The translations under genes and the position numbers were made by a program. Positions 23,831-33,914 of a DNA stretch of 64,000 nucleotides are shown one piece after another (the stretch's first letter is position 1; every line of letters begins with the position of its first letter). The stretch lies in contig NC_049982.1 in the NCBI RefSeq assembly GCF_000003815.2, forward strand, positions 29,174,177-29,238,176, given 5' to 3'. Below the pieces are notes generated by a model. The model worked only from the letters and a program-made list of their open reading frames with translations. It was not told the DNA's origin and did not search any database. Source of the DNA: Branchiostoma floridae (Eukaryota; Chordata; Leptocardii; Amphioxiformes; Branchiostomatidae).

Positions 23831-24799
23831 TATAAATACAACAAGGTGTAAGAAATACATAATTATTACAATGAGGAGGAGGGGGGGTGATAATTCCATC
23901 TTCCCATCAAACTTTCGTCTCTACTTTTCTTTCATTAGCTAAGACAGACGTTCTAAGCTTTATACATGCAAGTGTTGGAAAGACACTTATCTATGCTAAA
24001 CTACAGTATACATGTGCTTGCACCACTTTCTTCAACTAAAACAAATGCCCCTGATTATACATTCATCTAAAACTTAAATCAAACTATAACAGATTAACAT
24101 AGTTAGTGCAGTACTTCTCACAAGTCTATCTTAACGTCATAACAAAGGATATATCATTTTCACTTTGGAAAAACAGCCTAAGTGTAAAATACATGGGCAG
24201 GAGATGACCTGGCAAAAATACACGTGGAGTGTAGTATATCAATATTGAAAGGTAATAATAGGTACTAACAATGTTCTTTCTTTGACATGATAGACAGAAA
24301 AAACAGACATCAGTAAGAGAGATTTCAATACTTGATTATTGCATTTTTACTGGCTGCATTTGTTCTGCATATGGACTAGAACAGACAATCCAAACAAAAT
24401 ATGTTAGTGCACTAAAAGGATAAGAAAGTTCTATCCTTTCTACAGCAAAGCTTGAATAGCAGAGGGCAAAACTTTCATCTTCAACTTCAAGAGGTCAAAT
24501 TTCATGGAGTAACCTTTATCTACAAGAATTATGGTGAATATGCTTTTGCCTACTAGTAACTAAACATTTGAACAACTTAGAAGATAGAAGTTAGAACCAT
24601 ATAGTTCTGTGCTCATTCCAGCACATTATCATTATACATTTTTCTCAGCGTCCTTACTTGCTGACTTTGATTATGACATTATGATGCAAACCTGTCCATT
24701 TATTGACACAATGTTGGTCACATCTGATTGTCAACCTTTTACTTCACATTACAAGAGTTACCATTGATGTCTTAGAAGTGCAGGGTACTCTGTTGTACC
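23831..24799. other. Spacer and 3' flank of KLHL copy 4
   Basis: A/T-rich DNA. The last 100 bases match the 3' flank of copy 1 ('tattgacacaatgttggtc', 'gtgcagggtactctgttgta'), which indicates a conserved 3'UTR. No separate gene is seen. Confidence 0.45.
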
Positions 24800-27134
24800 T
24801 TAACCCTTCAGTATAGTGACACAACCATGCCCCAACAGACCCTTGGGCATGGTTCCCACCTGCTTAAGAGACTTGTCTTGGCGATTAAGCCATAAAACTT
24901 CTGTGGTTCCATTCTTGTTTTTACAGCCCCCATAGATGTAAATCTCCCCACCAAACACAGTCATACCACATCTCCATCCAGTACCAGTGTTGGCTACAAC
25001 AGTCCACAAGTTCTCCTGAGGCCTGTAACACAGCACTTTTGAGTGAAGCCCAGCAACATAGATGCTACCATTGAGAACTGAAGCAGCAATATTACTGGCC
25101 TTTTCAGGCATGTTGCTTATTAAAAACCACTGGCAGAGTTCTGGGTTGAAATGGTACACAGTAGATGTTGCGAGGCCGTCTGCATCACATCCACCTATAA
25201 CGCATATGCGGCCATCTAATACCGCAACTGCATGCAGGTACCTTGGCTGTGGGAGTGGAACACCTTCAGTCCACTTGTTCAGGCTTCGGTCATAGACTTC
25301 CACACTGGTTGTTACATGACGTGGTGAGCTGCTGATTCTGCCACCAATAGCATAGGCTTTACCTTGCACCACTACCAGCTTGTGATAGTCCCTTGCCGTG
25401 TTCATAGGAGCAAGTCTAGACCAGTTGTCAAGTCCTGCCTGAACAACCACACATCNNNNNNNNNNNNNNNNNNNNNNNNNNNNNNNNNNNNNNNNNNNNN
25501 NNNNNNNNNNNNNNNNNNNNNNNNNNNNNNNNNNNNNNNNNNNNNNNNNNNNNNNNNNNNNNNNNNNNNNNNNNNNNNNNNNNNNNNNNNNNNNNNNNNN
25601 NNNNNNNNNNNNNNNNNNNNNNNNNNNNNNNNNNNNNNNNNNNNNNNNNNNNNNNNNNNNNNNNNNNNNNNNNNNNNNNNNNNNNNNNNNNNNNNNNNNN
25701 NNNNNNNNNNNNNNNNNNNNNNNNNNNNNNNNNNNNNNNNNNNNNNNNNNNNNNNNNNNNNNNNNNNNNNNNNNNNNNNNNNNNNNNNNNNNNNNNNNNN
25801 NNNNNNNNNNNNNNNNNNNNNNNNNNNNNNNNNNNNNNNNNNNNNNNNNNNNNNNNNNNNNNNNNNNNNNNNNNNNNNNNNNNNNNNNNNNNNNNNNNNN
25901 NNNNNNNNNNNNNNNNNNNNNNNNNNNNNNNNNNNNNNNNNNNNNNNNNNNNNNNNNNNNNNNNNNNNNNNNNNNNNNNNNNNNNNNNNNNNNNNNNNNN
26001 NNNNNNNNNNNNNNNNNNNNNNNNNNNNNNNNNNNNNNNNNNNNNNNNNNNNNNNNNNNNNNNNNNNNNNNNNNNNNNNNNNNNNNNNNNNNNNNNNNNN
26101 NNNNNNNNNNNNNNNNNNNNATGATGTCACTTGTGCCCAAAACTGCACCAGCCAATCCAAAAGTCATTTGTTCTCTTTATCCTACTCATGGAAACCCAAC
26201 TGGCGCTTGATGGTGCAGATGAGTGTGTCATCACGATGGAGTTGCTTTCCACCGAAGGTTTTTCTCCCATTGCAAATCTCTCCGTCCCTCCAATGACCAC
26301 AACTGCCTCCCTCAGACCACTGGCACGGCGGGGTCGGGTGCGGGGTGACTGGACCTCTCCTGGGAAGGCCTGATACTTGCGAGCTTCTGACACGATATCC
26401 GGACAGCACTTGCGTATGACCTTGTCCATCTCCACCTTCTCCATGAAGTACATCCTGTCCATGAAGGGGAACCTGACCAGCTCCATCAGCTCTCTCATCT
26501 CCTTCTTCCTCTTCCTGGTGTCATGGTTGATCCATTTCAGGACTGCCATGTACACAGTTTCTTCTGGAGCATTCAGGTCATCTGATGAGATGAGTTTGAG
26601 TAGTTGCTCCTTTGTCATGTCAAGGAACTCTGGTATTTTGCTGACGGATGCAAACTCTTTCATGGCATACGTCAATGCCTTTGTCTCCAGGTTGGGGTTC
26701 AGCCTGCCACCAAAATTTACCATCTTCAGACAGTTCTTAACGCTAAGACTGTCTGATAGGAACTTTGTGCATGCATCACTGACCGGTGGAACCTGGAAGA
26801 AGCTGGCCCCTTCCATCAACTCTACAGCGTTGTCCTCTGTGATGGTTACCTTTGACGTATAGGCGTAGTCAACAAGAAGTTGCACAAGGCCGACACTTGC
26901 TTCTTGAATGGTTACCTTATGCTCCTTGCTCTCAAGGTGACCATTGCAGAACATTGCACGAAAATACCCACTGCAAGCAGCAAGTACATTTCTGTGGCAT
27001 GGAATCTCTTGTCCGGAGACACAAAGGGTGACATCTACCAGCAGGTTCTCTGATCGCAGTTCCTGCAAACCCTGTAAGAGGGCAGTTGAGTGTATGCCAT
27101 GGTAGAAGTCAAGTGACCTCTGTGCTGTTGCCAT
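24800..27134 (-). CDS. KLHL24-like BTB-BACK-Kelch protein, copy 4 (interrupted by gap)
   Basis: The start at 27134 (MATAQRSLDF) follows the conserved acceptor (exon from 27146). BTB and BACK are complete (SGQEIPCHRNVLAAC, FRAMFCNGHLESKE, LTYAMKEFASVSKIPEFL). The linker SPRTRPRRASGLREAVVVI leads into the first Kelch blade. Near 26158-26163 one extra base shifts the frame (paralogues GAC CAT GGA TTT; here GACTTTTGGATTGG). N fills 25456-26120. Beyond the gap, near 25441-25445, one base is missing (paralogues TAT CAG; here TTCAG). The Kelch half then reads cleanly to 24800 (YAIGGRI, CVIGGCD, YVAGLHS, YIYGGCK). Both defects are within about 45 bases of a gap edge, so sequence error is likely. Its C-terminus is closest to copy 1. 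Confidence 0.82.
25456..26120. other. Assembly gap (665 N) inside KLHL copy 4
   Basis: The flanks encode GTSDI and DVWL, which are separated by only about 10 residues in the paralogues. About 30-35 missing bases are therefore expected, not 665, unless an insertion is present. Confidence 0.99.
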
Positions 27135-27599
27135 TGTAGCCTGATTCTGCAATAAAAAATACACTCAATTAGTTTCTCAATTAATTTCTCTACTCGAGAA
27201 TACCTGAATTAGAGTTTCATGACGCCATACCTGTCCAAACAAAGTACAACAGTCATCTTAAACAAGGAAGGCTAAACTGGCATTTTCTGATCATTCATGC
27301 AAACCAAGACCTGACATTTGCATAATTCATATAAAGAATTATAGTCACGTCAATTACCACCATAAGATTACTAGTATAGTATTTTCTGATCAAATTTGAT
27401 CTTCAATTTGTATAATTCCATCTATAAATGTTCTTCTTTTTCTCAATTACATAAGTTCTATAATGAAACAGGTTTACAAAATTTCTATATAATTGATTTA
27501 AGTCTGAAACAAAACTGGCTGCTACAGTTCCAATCAAGGGAGGTCACAAATATCTTTTCTTGCCGGTGCATAGCACCGGCTTTGAGACAGGAGAAGCGG

Positions 27600-27662
27600 T
27601 TCTTTCAACCATTCGTTTGGTTTGCATGGATGCATGGATGGATGCATGGATGCATGCATGGA
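27600..27662. repeat. ATGG/ATGC microsatellite
   Basis: Repeated 'atggatgc' and 'atgcatgg' words at 27626-27662. Confidence 0.85.
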
Positions 27663-27720
27663 TCGGTCAATTTAACCACCCTTCTAATAGCCCTTCTATA
27701 CGCGTAATTGCGTAATTGAG

Positions 27721-27810
27721 TCAGCGTGGCCGAATGGCCTAATGCTCTGGGTGCAGATAGCGATTTGCTTTTGCAGCCATGGATCGTGGATTCGAACCCC
27801 ACCTGTAACA
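27721..27810 (+). tRNA. tRNA-like sequence (tRNA pseudogene or SINE head)
   Basis: An A-box match TGGCCGAATGG (27727-27737) and a B-box match GGATTCGAACC (27788-27798) are correctly spaced for a long-variable-arm tRNA. A stem can form between 'gggtgca' and 'tgcagcc'. The acceptor arm pairs poorly (gtcagcg against the 3' 'cctgtaac'), so an intact tRNA gene is unlikely. Confidence 0.4.
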
Positions 27811-29762
27811 ATTTCAGTAATTCGATGCTTAAAAACTATTATTTCATGTCATTTTGTTTAACATCCAGGCTTTTTCCAAAAATAGCACTGGTCAGCTTTT
27901 TTCAGAAGCTTTCTTGTTTTAAATGACCCTGCCATTCCATAGCAACATTCTAGGGCACTGAAACATACACCAGTGCTTCTCTTTGGCTGACAACACTCAT
28001 CTGCCAGCTACATTTAGTAATAGAAATCAACACCATAGCTGGTGTTGTGGTCAACCAACGTATACACAAAAACAGGAAGTCCTTCTGCAGTACCAAGGTC
28101 AACCACCAGACGGCCAAAAAACACTTCAAAATTGTTGGGTTCGCAACACTTTGCAACAAAGCAAATATCAGAGGTCCTTTAATCCACTGGACATGCAAAC
28201 ATTACCACAAAAATGACCCTGCAGTTACACAGCAATCACACCACTTCAACCTCATTTCAACACCTATCTTCCACCTAAAATTGAACAGCACATCCAGGAC
28301 AAAAGATGTCTTTAAATGCTGCTGTAGGACCAAATGCAATCAGCAGGAGTCCAAAAATCGACCTACACTGTCATAATAACCCAGGGATGGACAAATTTTC
28401 TAAAATTCACTTGTCCTATTGGGTAAGTATATAAAAATCTACTTACCCAAACCAACTTTTCCCAAAATTTAAATGACATTTTTTTAAATGTATTGTCACT
28501 TCTATCGATGGAATTCTCATTATTGGCTCTATTTTTCTTTGATGATCAAGTGCTTGATGCCATGACTGAAAAGTACTGTAGCAAATAATATCAAAATCTC
28601 ACTCAGTGGAGAAAAAAAACTAACTTTTTGGTTCTTGACTAAATCTCTTGAGATACATGCTGTATATCATACATCATCCTGACCCAAAGTACTGTTACAG
28701 TAGCACCTCCATAGAGTCCAAACCTACACCTCTTACTCTCTGCCCCGACCTACCATACAAAATCTTGACCAGAGCAAGTCCAGAACTCGGGATATCAAAA
28801 CCGGCATTCTGCTGCTGTACCACAACAAGCCGCTAGTAGGCCAAACATGTAATCATTTCAAAGTCTGAAGACCTACCCACAGACCTACCCACATACAGAA
28901 TATCAACAACTGAGGCTACATCCATCCAGGTGTTCGAGTTATGCTGTACTATGTCATCCACAAACACACACACACACACCTACACAAACACTATAAAAAA
29001 ATTAAAGTCTAGTCTATTAGTATTACCACTAAAGAATTATAGCATTACCTAATCAATTATACACATTTGGTCTCATTTGCATACATGAAACTTCCTCTAT
29101 CAATTTCTCAGAGTCCATTCCGAACAGTCATGTCACAGAACGCAGCATTGAGCAGGTTTATAAACTTTCCTCATAAATCACACAAATTATGTTCTGATTT
29201 GCAGAGTTACCATCTAAATGTACAAAGCTTAAACTATGTACATACCAAAAGTTGTCAACCCATTCTGGAGTTATTCTCTTTCAACTCTTGCAGTTTCAAA
29301 ACAGCTGCTAGAGAGCCCAAAGTACACCACTTACTCTTTGCTGGAAGAGCTATATATATATATAAAGAATCATGACCATAGCATCATGCCCAGACCTTGA
29401 ATATACTGTAAATGCAGAAATGTTCGTGGTGGATTAATGTTCGCGATTTTCACGGTGGCAACTTCACATGAAATGTTGCAGGTCTTGCCATATAAGGCAA
29501 TGGTTGAACAACAAACATGGAAGGTCTTCATGCTGTGCGACACAGTGTTGAACCAAGTGTTGAACCAAGTACAATGTACCATTCATGCATGCATCGAAGC
29601 ATGCACTGAAGGTAAAACCCAACACATGGCGTTTCGTCGCCAGAGGGCGACGAAACACAAAAACATAACCTTCTTGATGAAGGCAATGATTCAAATACTA
29701 CTAGTTTTGTATATTGCTTATATAACCGTGGTAAAGAATATGGTTCTTAGGACCATGCTCTT
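27811..29762. other. Inside the presumed first intron of KLHL copy 4, no gene seen
   Basis: A short repeated phrase 'aatgaccctgc.' opens two segments at 27921 and 28213. A CA tract lies at 28963-28980 and a TA tract at 29350-29363. A mariner-type MITE end ('atactgtaaatgcagaaatg') lies at 29402-29465, also seen at 42777. 'cagggatggacaaatt' at 28382 looks like one end of a hAT element whose partner is not visible. Confidence 0.4.
29631..29656. repeat. 11-bp perfect hairpin with AGAG loop
   Basis: GTTTCGTCGCC (29631-29641) pairs exactly with GGCGACGAAAC (29646-29656). No run of T follows, so it is not a clear terminator-like signal. Confidence 0.9.
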
Positions 29763-29765
29763 TTT

Positions 29766-30816
29766 ACCTCCATGAAATGTCATGGAGGTTATATTTTACC
29801 CCGCGTTTGTGTGTCTGTGTGTTTGTGTGTGTGTAAACAAGATAACTCAAGAACGGCTGGGTGGATTGGTTTCATACTTGTTGTGGTGGTAGTGTGTGAC
29901 GAAAGCTGGAAATGATTAGATTTTGGGCCCCCTAGCAACTCCCCTTGGTGCTGCAGCGCAACTTCTGGTTTTGCTATCTCGGTGTTCTGAACATGCTATG
30001 GTCACGATTTTTAAGTGTTAGATAGCTCTTGTGCTCAGGAAGAAATGACATAAGTTTGGGCCCCCTAGCGTCTAGTTTGGGGATAGCAGGGACATTTTTG
30101 TCAAAAACTTCTGACGAGGATAACTCAAGAAGGGAACAACGGATTTTCATGATTTTTGGTATGTAGGTACCTTAGACAATGTTGTACAAGATAAGATACT
30201 AATTATGCAAATCAGGAATACATTTGCATAATTAATGAGAATATTCTATCATAGCAGTTTTTTCAATGTATCTCTTGTCACTGACGTGATATGGTCGTGA
30301 CATTAAAGTGGTAGATAGCTTTTAGCGACATAAAAATGTGGGGCAAGTTTCAGTCCCCTGACATTTAATTGTGGAACTGCAGGGGCGTTTTTGTCAAGAC
30401 ACTCCAAAGCGGATAACTGCAGAAAGGAACGACGGATTGCCTGCATTTTAGGCATGCAGGTAGCTTAGGCAAAGATGTTCACAATGATATGCATGCTATG
30501 CGAATGAGGACTTAACTTGCATAATTAATGAGGAAATATAGTAGTATAGTTCCATTGTTTTCAATAACTGGACCTCAATACATGTAACACATGTTAATTA
30601 TGATAGGTGGAATATAAGCAGATACCAAATATGGTAAAGAGGAACTTATTTGCATAATTTATGTAAAAATTCAAAACCGCTTTATGATCAATAATGGGAA
30701 TTTTATAATTGTGACATGTGTACGTTAGTCAATGATGAACAACACCATGCATGAATTATGTTGATGTGTTGGTCAATTGCCTGAAATTTACGAAAGCTCT
30801 AAATTTTTATGGAGGT
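29766..30816 (+). mobile_element. Interspersed repeat family R, copy 1
   Basis: The left end forms a 10-bp hairpin (ACCTCCATGA/TCATGGAGGT), followed by 'tatattttaccccgcgt', GT-rich words and 'aagataactcaagaacggct'. The right end has ATGGAGGT (30809-30816), complementary to the left ACCTCCAT, then 'gaactctagttttgtat'. The same words ('ttttgggccccctagca', 'aggataactgcaga') occur at 48.5-49.8 and 50.4-51.1 kb. No coding frame is present, so it is non-autonomous. Confidence 0.65.
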
Positions 30817-31010
30817 ATGAGGTCGCCGAACTCTAGTTTTGTATCATAAGTTAATCATCCGGTCCATTTCTTCCTGTTCTATTAATGTTCTTGGTATAAT
30901 AAAAAGAATCCAATCATAATAAAAAAAATCCAATCAAGTCAAAATGATGTGAAATACTTTCTCCCATGTCTATGATAAAAAAATAAAAATAATGATTTTT
31001 TTTCTCATTA

Positions 31011-31884
31011 GGCCATGTTGATTTGATTATATGGATGACATCCACGCTCGCACCAATTTTCGGCCAATTCCAAAAAAAAAAAGTTTTTGACCACACAGTA
31101 AATTGTGCAAAGCAGCTGTAAAATGAGCACATATATGCCGTAGATTGGAAAAAAAGTATCAGAAAACAGATAACTAATGCCATAGAATGCCAAAATAAAT
31201 CTAAAGTCAAAGAATAAGATGTGAAAAAAAATCTATTGTTGGTAGGGGTAGGTACCAGTACAGAAAATTTAGGTACAGGTTCCGTTCAGGTCCAGAGGAT
31301 CATTTCCAGATCTGGACCTGAACCTGATTGTCTGTGGAAACTTGAGAATTTGCTATACTCAAAACAATGATAATTGGTCAATTTTGCTACAATTTAACAA
31401 AGGAATCTGTTTGGTGGATTATCTGACTCCCACTGGCATTTTAAAATCCCATCTCCATGTAATCAAGTCTCTGTACCTTTGACTGTAGAAACTTGGTGCA
31501 AATGACTATAAACTCTACTCGACTTCGCTCTTGTCATCTAGATCTTCTTAGCCCGGTTAGACCCCAAACGCTTGCTAACATAGTGTGTCCATTTTCTAAT
31601 TGGCGAAACCGGTTCCACTGATTTTTTTCAGGTCTTTTTTTTTCGGATCGGTCCAAGAAGAAAAAAACGTTTTGCACCTGTACGATGTACTGGTCCCTAC
31701 ACCTAACTGTTGGTATGCCATACTAGTATGTGTGTTAAGTCCTACGTTCAAACTTCCTGACCACTTAGATTTCATACTGAAGTCAACTTTTTTGGGGGGC
31801 CAAACTTTTTTTTTTTATTCGCTCGCTGGCATTAGTTCTGGAGTTCCCAGAGGATGTCATCCATATAATCAAATCAACATGGCC
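31011..31884 (+). mobile_element. PIF/Harbinger-type MITE, family H copy C
   Basis: An 874-bp element with GGCCATGTTGATTTGATTAT termini and a TTA duplication (31008-31010, 31885-31887). Same orientation and similar interior to copy A. No protein frame. Confidence 0.9.
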
Positions 31885-31977
31885 TTATTAAAGTAACAAA
31901 TCTGTGCACAGTTGGTTATCTTCTCAGGCTCATTTTGGGGGGAGGCGGTGACAATATTATGGATTAGTTCTCAATAA

Positions 31978-32822
31978 GGCCATGTTGATTTGATTATATG
32001 GATGACATCCTCTGGGAACTCCAAAATTGATGCGAGCGAGCGAATAAAAAAAAAAGTTTGGCAAAAAAAAAAAGTTGCCTCCAGTGTGAAATCAAAGTGG
32101 CCAGAAAGGTTGAACATAGGACTAAACACACATAGTATGGTATACCAACAGTTAGGTGTAGGGACCAGTACATTATACGGGAGCAAGACAATTTTTTCTT
32201 CTTGGGCCTATCCGAAAAAAACAGACCTGAAAAAAAATCAGAGGAACAGGTTTCGCCAATTACAAAATGGACACACTATGTCGGCAGGCATTTGGGGTCA
32301 TACCGGGGGCCAAGAAGACAGCAAGAGGAAGTCAAGTAGAGTTTATAGTCAATTGTACCAAGTTTCTACAGTCAAAGGTACAAAGACAGTTAGCCCGTAT
32401 TACTTGGCGATGGGATTTGTAAATGCTAGTGGGAGTCCAATAGTCCACCAAACAGATTCCTTTGTAGCAAAACTGACCAATTACCATTGTTTTGAGTATT
32501 GCCAGTTCTCAAGTTTCCTCTGGACCAGAACAGGACCTGAATTTCTGTACTGGTACCTCCCCCTACCAACAGAAGATTTTTTTATTTCTGTCCTTTCACA
32601 TCTTATTCTTTGAGTTTAGATTTATTTTGGCATTCTATGGCATTAGACTATGATTAATTATCTGTTTTCTGATACTATTTTTTTAAATCTACGGAATATT
32701 TGTGCTCATTTTACAGCTGCTTTGTACAATTTACTGTGTGGTGGAAAACTTTTTTTTTTTTGGAAACGGCCGAAAATTGGTGCGAGCGCGGATGTCATCC
32801 ATATAATCAAATCAACATGGCC
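31978..32822 (-). mobile_element. PIF/Harbinger-type MITE, family H copy D
   Basis: An 845-bp element with the same termini and a TAA duplication (31975-31977, 32823-32825). It is inverted relative to copy C, 90 bp away, so transcripts through both could form a long imperfect foldback. Confidence 0.9.
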
Positions 32823-32829
32823 TAATTTA

Positions 32830-33038
32830 GCCTGGATGACAGACTGCATGGCTTTCACAGGACACCTCCTCCGCCCCAGGGCGACCGAAAATTTTGCCAC
32901 AGGCCCCCGAATAATGTAATCTCACTCTGAACTCATGTGGCAGTCATGGGTGTCTGGCAAAATTTCAATGGGGGCATGTTGACCCTGGAGCCGAGGGGCT
33001 GCTTTATGAGCCCCCTGAAAACAGTCTGGCATTCAGGC
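32830..33038. mobile_element. Small TA-flanked MITE
   Basis: A 209-bp element with 17-bp ends GCCTGGATGACAGACTG and the reverse complement of GCCTGAATGCCAGACTG (two mismatches), flanked by TA at 32828-32829 and 33039-33040. A mariner-type origin fits. Confidence 0.65.
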
Positions 33039-33422
33039 TAGTTTTTGAAACATGCCTCGAACACACACAAGTTTTAACTTGGTTTTAATAAACACCAACC
33101 TCTCATAAGTTTTATGAGAGCAAAATCTCAACAGTAAAACAAGTTACACAGCTTGAAAAGTGGTCGAGGCAAAATGCAAATTCGAAAGACTAGGTGCATT
33201 TTTCCCGCGCAAATAGAAACTCATCTTCGCTAGGCGCTCTGACTGTAACGTTAACAAGAACCAGATGGTCTTTCCGCCGCACACAAGTTTTTGACAGAAA
33301 CCCGGTACCCACACAAATTTTCAGTGATCTCTCTTTCCTCTCAGTTTCCAGATAGTCTCTGAGAATAATTTTTGATACAGCAGTTCTACATAAAATCACT
33401 AGCAAGAGCAGTTGATTCTTAC

Positions 33423-33580
33423 CGTTCACTGAAGCTGTTTTACACGGCCGTCTTTCTCACAAAGCGTGACTGGCGACCCGCAGTTTTCTAACCAGTCTTC
33501 TCCGCCGGAATGCGCAAGCGACACCAAAAAAGCGCGGGAAAGTTCCCGGAAGGTGAAAGGTTATTGGAATGATAAATATT
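33423..33580 (-). promoter_or_regulatory. Promoter and noncoding exon 1 of KLHL copy 4
   Basis: The minus strand has AACG|GTAAGAATC (exon end 33423). The plus strand shows 'agcgcgggaaagttcccgga' (contains the E2F-like GCGCGGGAAA and the STAT/ETS-like TTCCCGGAA) and a DR1-like site AGGTGA-A-AGGTTA at 33551-33563. It aligns with the copy 1 promoter. The implied first intron (33422 to 27147) is 6.3 kb and holds MITE copies C and D. Confidence 0.55.
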
Positions 33581-33914
33581 ACGAAATGGGGGCGTACCAT
33601 TTTGCACTAATTTATTTTCTTCCATCATATAAGAAAACAATGATTTATCAATTACTTCATAATACATGCATATTGTAACAATGTTGTAATTCTAGCTGAA
33701 AATCAATGGTATGAAGATAGCATTTTCTTACTCGAAAGATATTGTGACCTCCTTGTTTTCTGCAATGGAATATGCCAAAGTCGAATATACCAAATAACAA
33801 GTGTTAGGGGTTGAGTAAAATGTGAGTCAACTGTTAAACGTTACCAACACCATGGAGTTCAAACAAGGGGGTGTGGCTACTAAGGCTGATGGGAAGGATT
33901 AGGCGTGCCTCACC

